A stretch of 64,000 nt of DNA from assembly GCA_965262015.1 (NCBI GenBank), contig OZ253494.1, positions 1,302,001 through 1,366,000 on the forward strand, in the 5' to 3' direction. Positions 1 through 8,286 of the stretch are shown in pieces (position 1 is the first letter of the stretch; the number at the start of each line of letters is the position of its first letter). The notes beneath the pieces were generated by a model. That model did no database searches, was not told the DNA's origin, and saw only the letters and a list, made by a program, of their open reading frames with translations. The stretch is from G965262015 sp965262015 (lineage in GTDB: Bacteria > Spirochaetota > Leptospiria > Turneriellales > CBDBES01). Made by a program: the position numbers and the translations under genes.

Positions 1-1110
1 GAACCATCACCTAAACAAAAAATGTTCAATGATTTAAAATCTGATGCCCCCAATTTAAAGAAAAAAATTGCGGGTAATGATAAAATTGGTCAACACAAGG
101 ATTGGTCAAAAGATTTTATAGGTTGGAAAGATGGGAGCAAGGTAATTTCTCCAGACGATTTAATTCAGTTATGGTTTACTGAATTAGCAGATCTTATGGC
201 AAGTCGTTCAACAAGTCCTGAAAATGAGCCAGGTACTAAGACAGGTGTTGAAAATCCAATAACCAAACCTTATGTATCTGCGGAAGGGTTAGACTATCAA
301 CAATTAATCCAAAAATTTCTTGGTGTGGCCATTGCTTGGTCCCAGGGAGCTGATGATTATTTAGATAATGATACACCTGAAAAAGGTTTAAAGGCAGATA
401 ATAGTGAAGCTGTTGAGGGTAAATTGTATACCGAGCTAGAGCATAATTGGGATGAAGCCTTTGGATATTTTGGTTCTGCTCATGATTATGGTAGCTATAC
501 AGACGAGGATATTAAAAAGAAGGTTACAAAGGATACTGATGAAGATAGTACCATTAATTTATTGAGTGAATATAATTTTGGACATTCAACTAATTCAGCT
601 AAGCGTGATTTCGGTGTAGCAAAACTAAGCCCAACAGATTTTACGAGAGATATATTTCTAGCTTTTCGTCAAGGACGTAGTTTAATTTCTTCGAACGAAG
701 GAGATTTAAATGAAACTGATTTAGCAAAGTTGATTGAATATAGAAATACAATTCTACAAGTATGGGAAAAAACCATTGCTTCGACCGTAGTTCACTATAT
801 TAATGAAGTTTTGCAAGATATGGTTAAATTTGGTGATGAGACGTATGGCTTTTTAGATCATGCTAAACATTGGTCAGAATTAAAAGGATTTTCTCTAGGA
901 TTGCAATTTAATCGGCTTTCTCCTCTTACCAAAGAAAATTTTGTTAAATTGCATGAACATATTGGTCAAAAACCCGTTTTATCTACTGGGTCAGACTTAG
1001 AAAAAAGCAATTACAAAAAAGCCTTACTTGAGGCCAGAAATATCTTAAAAACTGCTTACCAATTTAACGATAAAAATATTGGTGATGAAAAAGGTGCAGG
1101 TGGATGGTAA
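1..1110 (+). CDS. DUF4856/imelysin-like protein, 5' end outside window
   Basis: The reading frame is open from the first base, so the gene probably begins upstream; the first ATG inside is at 22. The visible 370 codons end in a Gly-rich tail (GAGGW). The segment LEHNWDEAFGYFG followed by a HDYGSYTDED stretch resembles the conserved core of DUF4856, a family of predicted exported proteins distantly like imelysins. The rest is a soluble, mainly helical, charged protein without membrane segments. Signal peptide and any lipobox would lie upstream of the window. The family assignment is from memory of the motif, and the function is unknown (an iron-related role as in imelysins would be speculation). 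Confidence 0.55.
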   Translation, partial: EPSPKQKMFNDLKSDAPNLKKKIAGNDKIGQHKDWSKDFIGWKDGSKVISPDDLIQLWFTELADLMASRSTSPENEPGTKTGVENPITKPYVSAEGLDYQQLIQKFLGVAIAWSQGADDYLDNDTPEKGLKADNSEAVEGKLYTELEHNWDEAFGYFGSAHDYGSYTDEDIKKKVTKDTDEDSTINLLSEYNFGHSTNSAKRDFGVAKLSPTDFTRDIFLAFRQGRSLISSNEGDLNETDLAKLIEYRNTILQVWEKTIASTVVHYINEVLQDMVKFGDETYGFLDHAKHWSELKGFSLGLQFNRLSPLTKENFVKLHEHIGQKPVLSTGSDLEKSNYKKALLEARNILKTAYQFNDKNIGDEKGAGGW

Positions 1111-1165
1111 TTATTAAAGAGTCTGTATCTTTAATTTTGAAGTGCAAAATTTAGTTTAAAAAACA

Positions 1166-1223
1166 AGCTCATTATTTACTCCATAAGTAATTTAATACCT
1201 ATAAGAGGCACAAATAATGAGCT
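1166..1223. repeat. 12-bp inverted repeat downstream of the first gene
   Basis: AGCTCATTATTT at 1166..1177 is perfectly repeated in inverted form at 1212..1223, with 34 bases between. It lies 55 bases after the DUF4856-like stop codon. The loop is long and no T-run follows, so it is a weak terminator candidate; it may instead be part of the IS relic that starts just after it. Confidence 0.4.
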
Positions 1224-1239
1224 ATATATTTTTCTAACA

Positions 1240-1310
1240 TGATATTTATGATCATGTTAATGGGTATTATCTTACTGATTTATTACATAATTCTTACCAA
1301 AAGCCCCTCC
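1240..1310 (+). mobile_element. IS30-type transposase relic (internal fragment)
   Basis: The stretch from about 1247 matches, base by base with scattered differences, the stretch from about 27467, which lies inside a larger IS30 relic and encodes the DHVNGYH segment. Only about 65 bases remain and no frame is open. It shows that copies of the same element landed at several places in this window and have decayed. Confidence 0.5.
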
Positions 1311-1329
1311 CTTTCCCCTTGAGCTACAA

Positions 1330-1570
1330 TAAGCGGTGACTATGTATTTTGTTGCACTAAACTATTGCATCGATACCACACGCCCTACAACTGGAACACC
1401 CATTCCCATTCCCATTCCAAACTATGGTACCCTTATTTCTGGGAGAAGATAGGTAAGGCAGTAGGTGGTGAAAGAATTACCACCTACTACACGAGTCAGT
1501 CTTTTACGAATGTATCTGCAGGTATGCAGGTATAGAAAGTCAGGCATCGTAGCTAAGCGAAATAGACTTA
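1330..1570 (+). pseudogene. Relic of the 3' end of a GLUG-type surface-protein gene
   Basis: This non-coding stretch shares a series of blocks, in the same order, with 63225..63420, the end of a broken GLUG-repeat gene. They are a Pro/Thr-rich coding block (PTTGTPIP in one frame), a GTAGGTGG hairpin, a GTATCTGCAGG block and a final AGAATAGAC-like block. The upstream part of the gene is missing here. The relation between the two sites is seen in sequence; that this was once a gene end is inferred from the better copy. Confidence 0.45.
1460..1488 (+). terminator. Hairpin shared with the other GLUG relic
   Basis: AGTAGGTGGT (1460..1469) pairs perfectly with ACCACCTACT (1479..1488) around a 9-base loop. 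The equivalent hairpin at 63303..63334 follows the other GLUG relic. It is likely the original transcription terminator of that gene family, although no clean T-run follows. Confidence 0.4.
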
Positions 1571-1686
1571 GGTTAGCTATTATTTATAAAAATTAAATTA
1601 GAACTTGTATCTTTTTTAACTGTGTTAGCTCATGCAACCAATGCAGTTGTTCACATTAATTGGCCCTGTAGCAATACCTCTAATCA

Positions 1687-1733
1687 ACATAGCTTACGAA
1701 CACTTAAACTGTCCAGAATTGAGTTTAACTTTC
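1687..1733 (-). mobile_element. Solitary IS30-type terminal sequence
   Basis: Read on the minus strand, this begins GAAAGTTAAACTC and continues GGACAGTTTAAGTGTTC. The same order of words is seen at 14708, 59185 and 63615 (minus), where two of the copies are followed by IS30 transposase N-terminal coding. Here no transposase is attached, so it is a solo end. It lies just upstream of yebC. Confidence 0.45.
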
Positions 1734-1744
1734 TACAGAGTATC

Positions 1745-1773
1745 ACTTGTAAATAGAAAATAGATTTACAAGT
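1745..1773. promoter_or_regulatory. 10-bp perfect inverted repeat upstream of yebC
   Basis: ACTTGTAAAT and ATTTACAAGT flank a 9-base A-rich spacer, ending 25 bases before the yebC start. Its position suits an operator or a leader hairpin for yebC-ruvC, but it could also belong to the adjoining IS end. It is seen only as an inverted repeat; the function is inferred. Confidence 0.4.
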
Positions 1774-1798
1774 AAATAAAAATAGATAAGTTTGTCGT

Positions 1799-2524
1799 AT
1801 GTCAGGTCATTCAAAATGGGCAAATATCAAGCACCGGAAACAAGCAGTTGATGCAAAACGTGGCAAGGTATTTAATAAATTGGTTAAAGAGATAACTGTT
1901 GCTGTTAAAAATGGGGGATCTGACGAAGCAGTTAATCCTAGGTTAAAAGTAGCTTTGCTACGTGCTAGACAGGCTAACATGGGGCGAGAGATTATTGAGC
2001 GTGCAATTAAAAAATCTTCAGGAGATACTAAAGAAAATTTTGATGAGATTTTGTATGAAGGTTATGGAAGTGAGGGTGTTGCTTTTTTAGTAGAAGTAAT
2101 GACAGATAAAAAAAGCCGCACTTTGCCTGAGATAAAAAGTATTTTCTCTCAGTTTAATGGCCGTATTGTAGAAACAGGTGCCGTAAGCTATCTTTTTAAG
2201 CATGAGGGTATTATTTTATTGAAAGGCCCAAATGATCCAGATCAACTATTGGATTATGTGGTACAAATTGGTGCACAAGATATGGATTATGATCCTAATA
2301 CCTCTGTAATACAAACTGAAAAAACAGAGTTTCATGCTGTCTTAAACCAGTTAAATGATATTGCCGCCAAAGAAAACTGGGAAATTACAGAATCCTCCCT
2401 GCAGTATGTTCCAGAAAATACCATAGAAACAGTAAGTAATAAATCACGAGAAACGAATGGGAAACTGACTGAAGCATTGAATGATCATGATGACGTCCAG
2501 ATGGTATATTCTAATTTAGGGTGA
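1799..2524 (+). CDS. yebC: YebC/PmpR-family transcription regulator
   Basis: Full-length YebC family protein (241 aa). It opens with the family signature SGHSKWANIKHRKQ followed by DAKRGKVFNKL, and contains GREIIERAIKK and YEGYGSEGVAFLVE in the expected places. The family binds DNA and regulates transcription; some members have been linked to translation of difficult sequences. The start is fixed by the conserved N-terminus. The gene runs into ruvC with a single base between stop and start, an order (yebC-ruvC) common in bacteria and suggestive of one transcript. An inverted repeat sits just upstream. Confidence 0.95.
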   Translation: MSGHSKWANIKHRKQAVDAKRGKVFNKLVKEITVAVKNGGSDEAVNPRLKVALLRARQANMGREIIERAIKKSSGDTKENFDEILYEGYGSEGVAFLVEVMTDKKSRTLPEIKSIFSQFNGRIVETGAVSYLFKHEGIILLKGPNDPDQLLDYVVQIGAQDMDYDPNTSVIQTEKTEFHAVLNQLNDIAAKENWEITESSLQYVPENTIETVSNKSRETNGKLTEALNDHDDVQMVYSNLG

Positions 2525-2525
2525 C

Positions 2526-3035
2526 ATGTATTTCTTAGGTATAGATCCGGGCTATCATCGCTTGGGTTATGGTATTGTCCAGAGTGTCCCCAAAACGAAT
2601 ACGCTATTGCCCATAGACTTTGGTGTCATAGAAACAAATATCCGGGATTCATACCCTGAGCGTCTTCTTTTTATTGATCAAGAGATTAATCAATTACTTT
2701 CTCAAAGAAAACTTACACACACTGCAGTTGAGCAAGTATTTATCAATAAAAATGTTACAACTGGCAATGCGGTCATAGAGGTAAGAGGTATCCTCTTACT
2801 GGCGTTAGCTAAACATAACGTTTCGGTAGTATCCATCGCACCCAATCAAATGAAGAAAATGATTACAGGACATGGTTTTGCAGATAAAAAACAAATACAA
2901 AAAATTATAGCTAAATTTTTATCACTAGACAAAGTACCTCAACCTGATGATGTTGCAGATGCGTTGGGTCTAGCTTTTTGTGCATGGTTAGATCATAAAA
3001 ATAAAAAATTTAAAAATAAGTTAGAACATTTATAA
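2526..3035 (+). CDS. ruvC: Crossover junction endodeoxyribonuclease RuvC
   Basis: RuvC resolves Holliday junctions in recombination together with RuvAB. The 169-aa protein has the first catalytic Asp in FLGIDPGY (residue 7), the second acidic residue in AVEQVF, and the final acidic pair in PDDVADALGLA, as expected for the RNase H-like fold. Length is normal. It follows yebC by one base, and its end overlaps by six bases the end of the convergent pyrD. ruvA and ruvB are not in this window. The C-terminus is Lys/Asn-rich, typical of low-GC genomes. Confidence 0.95.
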   Translation: MYFLGIDPGYHRLGYGIVQSVPKTNTLLPIDFGVIETNIRDSYPERLLFIDQEINQLLSQRKLTHTAVEQVFINKNVTTGNAVIEVRGILLLALAKHNVSVVSIAPNQMKKMITGHGFADKKQIQKIIAKFLSLDKVPQPDDVADALGLAFCAWLDHKNKKFKNKLEHL

Positions 3036-4190
3036 AATATTTTTTTGCTTTTGTAAATATTCTCTATTAGCATACACTTCATTAATGGATGTCATAGATA
3101 ATTGGTTTAATTTTTCAGTTAAATATTTTAAGGTATTGCTTAGTAAACTAATCCCATGGTAGATGAGTCCAGTATAGAGTTGAACAAAAGAAGCTCCTAA
3201 TATAATTCGATGCCAAACGTCATGCGGTGTCATTACGCCACCACTAGCCAGTAAAATAGTTGATGAAGGTATATTTTGGTAAGCTAATTGTAAATAGTAT
3301 TCCGCTAATTTTTGGATGGGCTTTCCTGATATGCCTCCACCGAATTGAGTAGCTGTGTATATGTTTTTCTCTGAGTTTAGCAGTGAATACTGTGTAGATG
3401 TATTACTTACTACAATACCATGTATGTTTGCATTTGTGATGGTTTTGATTAGTTGAAGAAATCCTTTATCACTTGATTGATCGGGGGATAGCTTTACAAT
3501 TAATGGTATGCTGGTGGCATTTGTAGTAATATCTAGTAATTCTTTAATGTAGGTTTGTGATTGCAGGCTTCGTAAACCAGGTGTATTTGGCGAAGATATA
3601 TTAATGGCAATGTAACTTATGTGTTCTTGAAGTTTATGTTTTTCGTTTAATTGGTTAATGACGTGTATCATATTTTCATACTCTTGTGCTGTATTTTGTA
3701 TTTCTGTTGTTTTTGATTTACCAATACTAATACCTATTGATTGCAATGAACTAATCTTATCAGCTTTGCTCTTTATATTTTTTATACCACGTAACAATCC
3801 AGGGTTATTAAAACCCATCTTATTTATAATAGCTTGTTCTGAAGAGAAACGCTTAATACGAGGGAGCGGGTTGCCTTTTTGTGCTTGTGTAGTAAAGGTG
3901 CCTAACTCAAAAAAACCAAATCCAAATGGCGCTAAATGAGAAAATAATAGACCTTCTTTATCAAATCCAGCACCTAACCCAACAGGACAAGCGATTTTCT
4001 TTTGAAATAAAGGCGTATGCAATGGTCTTATAGTATCATCATTGAGATCGATAGTTTTAAGGAATAAAGAAAGATATGGCAAAAGTCTACCAAGCATATT
4101 ATGAGCATCTTCTGGAGAAAGTTGTAGTAGAAAACGATGTGCTTTTTCTTGTCCTTGATCTTGTAACCAGTTAAATACAGAATGCAACAT
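3030..4190 (-). CDS. pyrD: Dihydroorotate dehydrogenase (quinone), class 2
   Basis: Membrane-associated FMN enzyme that oxidises dihydroorotate to orotate in pyrimidine synthesis. Class 2 features are visible: an N-terminal helical extension of about 45 residues, VGLGAGFDKEG, GFFELGTFT, KMGFNNPG, and the catalytic-serine motif NISSPNTPGL, then VKLSPD, VVSNTS, GGGISGKP and LASGGVMTP. I chose the ATG at 4190 rather than an in-frame TTG at 4202. It converges on ruvC with a six-base overlap. The pathway partner pyrF lies elsewhere in the window (32359..33030), so the pathway genes are dispersed. Confidence 0.95.
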   Translation of the reverse strand: MLHSVFNWLQDQGQEKAHRFLLQLSPEDAHNMLGRLLPYLSLFLKTIDLNDDTIRPLHTPLFQKKIACPVGLGAGFDKEGLLFSHLAPFGFGFFELGTFTTQAQKGNPLPRIKRFSSEQAIINKMGFNNPGLLRGIKNIKSKADKISSLQSIGISIGKSKTTEIQNTAQEYENMIHVINQLNEKHKLQEHISYIAINISSPNTPGLRSLQSQTYIKELLDITTNATSIPLIVKLSPDQSSDKGFLQLIKTITNANIHGIVVSNTSTQYSLLNSEKNIYTATQFGGGISGKPIQKLAEYYLQLAYQNIPSSTILLASGGVMTPHDVWHRIILGASFVQLYTGLIYHGISLLSNTLKYLTEKLNQLSMTSINEVYANREYLQKQKNIL

Positions 4191-4227
4191 TATTATGTAC
4201 AAAGTTTAGATGGAACGAAATGAAACT

Positions 4228-6663
4228 TTATTCAATATTGAATGGCTTCTTAAAGTGCTTTTTAGTCTTTCCTATTTCTTCATTCGAAATACTATTTTGC
4301 TCTTGCATGATGTCTAGTATACTTTTTGTTTTAATTTCGTTGCATTCACTCATCTTTAAATTTATTTGATGACTTTCTTGAGTTTCGGGGTCAATAATAG
4401 GCGATGGAATGTAGGTGGTTACCATGGGTTGGGGACATGCTGGATTATTTAACTTTCCACTACGAGTTACTTGTCTAACAATTACGTTCTTTGGTGGTTG
4501 TTTACTAAAGGGTTTGGGTAAACCTTTGCGTTGTTTATAAACTTGATACATTAACTTGCCCCATATTGGTGCCGCTAGAGTACCTCCACTTTGATGTATT
4601 CCTAAAGACATATTACCTCGGTCTAATCCCATCCAAACCACAGCAATTAAATCACTAGTAAATCCTCCAAACCAGGCATCATGCCAGGAGGAAGTAGTGC
4701 CTGTTTTCCCGGCAACATCACCTTCAAATCTCCCCTGGACTCGAATACCCTGATGTGCCGTGCCTGATGTCACTTTTTGCATCATTTTACGGAGAATAAA
4801 AGCTATCTCTTCTTCCATAAGTTGTAACTCATTATTTTGTTGTCGGATAGATAACTGTTTATAAATTTCTTCCTCAAAGTTATGTAAAGTATAGCCTTCT
4901 GTGTCAGTCACATAAATAACTGGATGAGGTATTACATCTTTACCCTGGTTAGCGATTACTGCAAAGCCTTGTAGTAATTCCATTGGAGTTAATTCAGATG
5001 CCCCCAGAGCCAGCGAGGGATTTGGGCTAAAACGACTAAGTGGTAATTTGGTTAACTTACTTGCAAACTTAATCAAAGGCTCTGGACCAATAAGATCATA
5101 TACCTGGATAGAAATAAGATTCATAGACATTGATAATGCTCTAGTGACAGATACCGACCCATCATAATCACCTTCATAGTTATTAGGCATCCACACAGAA
5201 CCATCTTCTGCTACATTATAAATAGGCGAATCCACAAAGCTTTTGTAAGGATGTATTTTACGTTCTTGTAAAGCAGCACCATAGACAAATGGTTTGAAGG
5301 CACTACCAGGTTGTCTCCGTGCAGAAATGGCACGATTAAATTGATCTGAGGCCTTAAACTCCCTTCCACCAATCATGCTAAAGATTCTTCCATTATTAGG
5401 ATGCATTACTAACAAAGCACATTGTACCTGCAAGTTTTGAATAGAAATATTATCTTTGAGGTATGTACTAGTGTTCTCATAAATCGCATTTTTAGGTAAA
5501 TATAAACTTAATAATTCTATGAAGGGGGCTTTTTTACTTTTGAGTATATTTAGGAACTCATTTTTTAAAGAATGTTTTTTTTGTATTGTAGCCAAAGGAA
5601 GTATTTGACCTATCATTTGATAGGTACGCATTAAACTTTCATTAGACATATTTTTTGAAAGAATATTTGCTGATTTTGCTACTGGGTCTGCCTTATGAAC
5701 AGCTTCCTGCATCAGATTTTCAGCGATTAATTGCATATCTAAGTCTAGAGTGGTATAAATATTTAAACCTTTTGAATATAAATCTTCTTTAGAGATTCTA
5801 TTTTCTAGAATTTGTCGTACATATTCCATGAAATATGGTGCCCGATTTTTACGTATACCAAAGCTATTTTTTGTAGAAGGAACAAGCATTACTTTTTTAA
5901 TATATTGTTTCCAAAATTTTGCATGTAGAATGTACAATTCTTCTTTTGAAATTTTTGTTAGTTTGGCTATCTTAGATAAGGCTATTTTACTTTTTTGATA
6001 AGATATATTAGGATTTTTAAATGGTGAGTACTGGTTGGGTGACTTTGGTAAAGACGCCATAATGGCACTTTCTACAATGTTGATGTCCTCTATATTTTTT
6101 TCAAAATAAAACTGTGATGCTGAGGAAATACCATAACTACCGTGTCCCAGGTAGATTTGATTTAAATACATTTCTAGTATCTCATCTTTCGAAAAGTGCT
6201 TTTCTATTTGTAGAGATAGTACCGCTTCATATATTTTACGTAGTAGTGTTTTTTCTGATTTGGTGTATAAGCGCTTTACTAACTGCTGGGTGATGGTTGA
6301 GCCACCCTGGACAATACGGAAGGCTTTTATGTTAGCCCATAGTGCTCGTAATATGCCCCCAAAATCAATACCAAAGTGCTCAAAGAAGGAGGTATCTTCA
6401 ACAGCGATAAAGGCAAGAACAAGGTGTTGGGGAATATCATCTAAAGAAACTAATTCTCGTTTATGAAAAAAAAGCTCGGAGATTAATTTACCATGTATGT
6501 CATACACCTTGCTAGGTAAATTAGGTCGAAATTGGGATAGACCACGTATTCGGTGGTTGGATTCAATGGAGTATAAAACAACACCCAACAATATACCCCC
6601 GCATAAGGCCGTTCCCAAATAGGCAGCTATTATCGTGTTAAAGATTTTTTTTGCTGGTTTCAT
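4228..6663 (-). CDS. Class A penicillin-binding protein (PBP1a type)
   Basis: Bifunctional peptidoglycan synthase of 811 aa. An N-terminal membrane anchor spans about residues 10-33. The GT51 transglycosylase has the catalytic Glu in AVEDTSFFEHFG (residue 89) and GGSTITQQL. The transpeptidase shows SAFK (Ser454), SMN (513-515) and KTGTT (653-657). The C-terminus is extended and Lys-rich. It starts 26 bases after the stop of rpmG on the same strand, so the two may be cotranscribed. Whether it is orthologous to mrcA or another class A PBP cannot be decided from one sequence. Confidence 0.95.
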   Translation of the reverse strand: MKPAKKIFNTIIAAYLGTALCGGILLGVVLYSIESNHRIRGLSQFRPNLPSKVYDIHGKLISELFFHKRELVSLDDIPQHLVLAFIAVEDTSFFEHFGIDFGGILRALWANIKAFRIVQGGSTITQQLVKRLYTKSEKTLLRKIYEAVLSLQIEKHFSKDEILEMYLNQIYLGHGSYGISSASQFYFEKNIEDINIVESAIMASLPKSPNQYSPFKNPNISYQKSKIALSKIAKLTKISKEELYILHAKFWKQYIKKVMLVPSTKNSFGIRKNRAPYFMEYVRQILENRISKEDLYSKGLNIYTTLDLDMQLIAENLMQEAVHKADPVAKSANILSKNMSNESLMRTYQMIGQILPLATIQKKHSLKNEFLNILKSKKAPFIELLSLYLPKNAIYENTSTYLKDNISIQNLQVQCALLVMHPNNGRIFSMIGGREFKASDQFNRAISARRQPGSAFKPFVYGAALQERKIHPYKSFVDSPIYNVAEDGSVWMPNNYEGDYDGSVSVTRALSMSMNLISIQVYDLIGPEPLIKFASKLTKLPLSRFSPNPSLALGASELTPMELLQGFAVIANQGKDVIPHPVIYVTDTEGYTLHNFEEEIYKQLSIRQQNNELQLMEEEIAFILRKMMQKVTSGTAHQGIRVQGRFEGDVAGKTGTTSSWHDAWFGGFTSDLIAVVWMGLDRGNMSLGIHQSGGTLAAPIWGKLMYQVYKQRKGLPKPFSKQPPKNVIVRQVTRSGKLNNPACPQPMVTTYIPSPIIDPETQESHQINLKMSECNEIKTKSILDIMQEQNSISNEEIGKTKKHFKKPFNIE

Positions 6664-6689
6664 GGATTATTGAAAAGGAAAAAAAGCAA

Positions 6690-6848
6690 CTATTTGCTCA
6701 TTTTCTTTTCAATAAATTCTACATGCTTTCTAATTTTTTTGTCAAACTTTTTAACTTTCATTTTCTCAGTATGTAGTTTTTTATTTTTTGTTGTTGTATA
6801 AAACGTTCCCGTCCCTGCGGTTGATTCTAGTTTGATCAGCTCCCTCAT
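6690..6848 (-). CDS. rpmG: 50S ribosomal protein L33
   Basis: A 52-aa ORF beginning MRELIKLESTAGTG, then FYTTTKNK and a KVKKFDKKIRKHV segment, which matches L33 along its whole length. The start ATG at 6848 is preceded by an AGGAG ribosome-binding site about 13 bases upstream. It is missing the zinc-binding cysteines found in some L33 forms, so it is the Cys-less type. The position directly upstream of the PBP gene is unusual for rpmG, which often neighbours rpmB or secE. Confidence 0.92.
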   Translation of the reverse strand: MRELIKLESTAGTGTFYTTTKNKKLHTEKMKVKKFDKKIRKHVEFIEKKMSK

Positions 6849-6872
6849 AATAACACAACTCTCCTAATCTTA

Positions 6873-6878
6873 ATTATA
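6873..6878 (-). promoter_or_regulatory. Candidate -10 box for rpmG
   Basis: On the minus strand this reads TATAAT, about 25 bases upstream of the L33 start codon. The hexamer 17 bases further upstream is TATGAT, a poor -35 match. Only the -10 element is convincing. Confidence 0.35.
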
Positions 6879-7059
6879 TCGTATTGTGCTATTCAATCAT
6901 ATACTGTAAAGCTTTATTGTATTTCACTTTAGAATCCGTATTGGAGAATCAAGTCTAGTTCTGGATAATTTAAGTGTTTATTGCGAGATATTACACTCGA
7001 TCAATCAACGTGAACAAACACAGTTGAAAGAAGATACAAGTTCTAATCCAATTATAGTA

Positions 7060-7110
7060 AATAGTAGACTACTTAACACCCAATGAGATATTTAGAGAAT
7101 AAAGCTTCAA
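7060..7110 (+). mobile_element. IS30-type transposase relic (C-terminal end)
   Basis: The segment reads ACTTAACACCCAATGAGATA and then a stop, matching the end of the IS30 relic near 59545 (LGYLTPNKVFKE-stop) almost base for base up to a few bases past the stop. The rest of 6849..7219 contains no gene that I can see. It abuts the tRNA-Asn gene region, a common landing area. Confidence 0.5.
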
Positions 7111-7219
7111 AACGGAACTTACGTATCTCAAACCAAAATCTATAAATAAAAGTATTAAATAATTGACACATGCAATGATAGTTACATCTGCATTGTATAT
7201 TGATGTAACTGAAAGTTAA

Positions 7220-7292
7220 TCCTCGATAGCTCAGTCGGTAGAGCAGTTGGCTGTTAACCAATTGGTCGCAGGTTCGAGTCCTGCTCGGGGAG
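7220..7292 (+). tRNA. tRNA-Asn (GTT)
   Basis: Complete cloverleaf of 73 nt: acceptor TCCTCGA pairs with TCGGGGA (one G-T), D-arm AGCTCAGTCGGTAGAGC, anticodon loop CTGTTAA with anticodon GTT, and T-arm GGTTCGAGTCC. The CCA end is not encoded. A T-rich stretch follows. Confidence 0.96.
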
Positions 7293-7334
7293 TTTTATTT
7301 ACCACATAATTAACATATTTGGTATAGAATTTTA

Positions 7335-8258
7335 ATGGTTCTATTTGCTAAAATTACGAATAAGAATGATGGGGTACATATTATGTTAAAAAGATGTTGG
7401 AATTATTTTCAACCATTTGAACATATCATTTTATGTTATATCTTTTGCTTAAATCTCATTTTTATTACTTTTAGTTGGGATATTGCTCTATGGGCCCCTA
7501 GTTTACTTTCCCATACTGCATTGATTCTCTTTATGATTGTTATCAATCTAATCCATGAAGAGAGTGCGTGGTGGTTGTATTTGATAAAATCCTGGTATTT
7601 TTACTTTATCATCGTGTTTCTGTATCAACAGATAAATACTGCTAATGGCCTAATTCATGATGGGACATTTGATTATCTTATCATCCAATGGGAAACATCT
7701 ATCTTTGGTTCTTTGCCAACGTTGTGGTTATATTCTGCTATTGATATGCCTTTATTAACGGATATATTATCCATAGCATATATATCATACTTATTTATAG
7801 GAGGTATGATTGTTTTTCCACTCTACTGGAAAAAAGATAAGTTAGAATTTTCTCGTTTTAAATTTGTTTCTTTGTTTATTTTTTGCTTATCATATCTATT
7901 TTTTGTTATTTTTCCGGTGGCTGGTCCACAGTGGTGTTTAGAAGAAGCCCAGTTATATCATTTGAATGGTTTATACATGCTTGATCTCTTGCAAAAAATT
8001 CAAGGTCAGTCTCCTTGTGGTGCTGCTTTCCCGTCGAGTCATGTGAGTGCCTCAACTGTTCTGTGTTTATATGTATGGTATACAAACAAAAAACTGGCTA
8101 GGTTTCTTACGATACCCTTAATTATGATTATGTTAAGTACTGTATATCTTATGATGCATTTTGTATTAGATGCCATAGCAGGTGTGGTATTTGGTGTAAT
8201 GGTATTTTATCTTTCTTATTATGGATTTGAATATTTCTATTCACATAAATTTCGTTAG
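7335..8258 (+). CDS. PAP2-superfamily membrane protein (Aur1/inositolphosphotransferase type)
   Basis: Polytopic membrane protein with about six hydrophobic segments. The C-terminal half carries the PAP2 phosphatase motifs: FPSSHVS (PSGH-like) and, 50 residues later, STVYLMMHFVLD, where the His and Asp of SRxxxxxHxxxD are kept and the Arg is replaced by Thr, as in the Aur1-like subfamily. Likely substrates are lipid phosphates or phospholipid headgroups. The start may be the ATG at 7335 or, more in line with the family, the ATG at 7383 (MLKRCWNYF); neither has a strong ribosome-binding site. It converges on thrB. Confidence 0.82.
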   Translation: MVLFAKITNKNDGVHIMLKRCWNYFQPFEHIILCYIFCLNLIFITFSWDIALWAPSLLSHTALILFMIVINLIHEESAWWLYLIKSWYFYFIIVFLYQQINTANGLIHDGTFDYLIIQWETSIFGSLPTLWLYSAIDMPLLTDILSIAYISYLFIGGMIVFPLYWKKDKLEFSRFKFVSLFIFCLSYLFFVIFPVAGPQWCLEEAQLYHLNGLYMLDLLQKIQGQSPCGAAFPSSHVSASTVLCLYVWYTNKKLARFLTIPLIMIMLSTVYLMMHFVLDAIAGVVFGVMVFYLSYYGFEYFYSHKFR

Positions 8259-8286
8259 TTCACTCTATTATATAGTTCTGGATATT

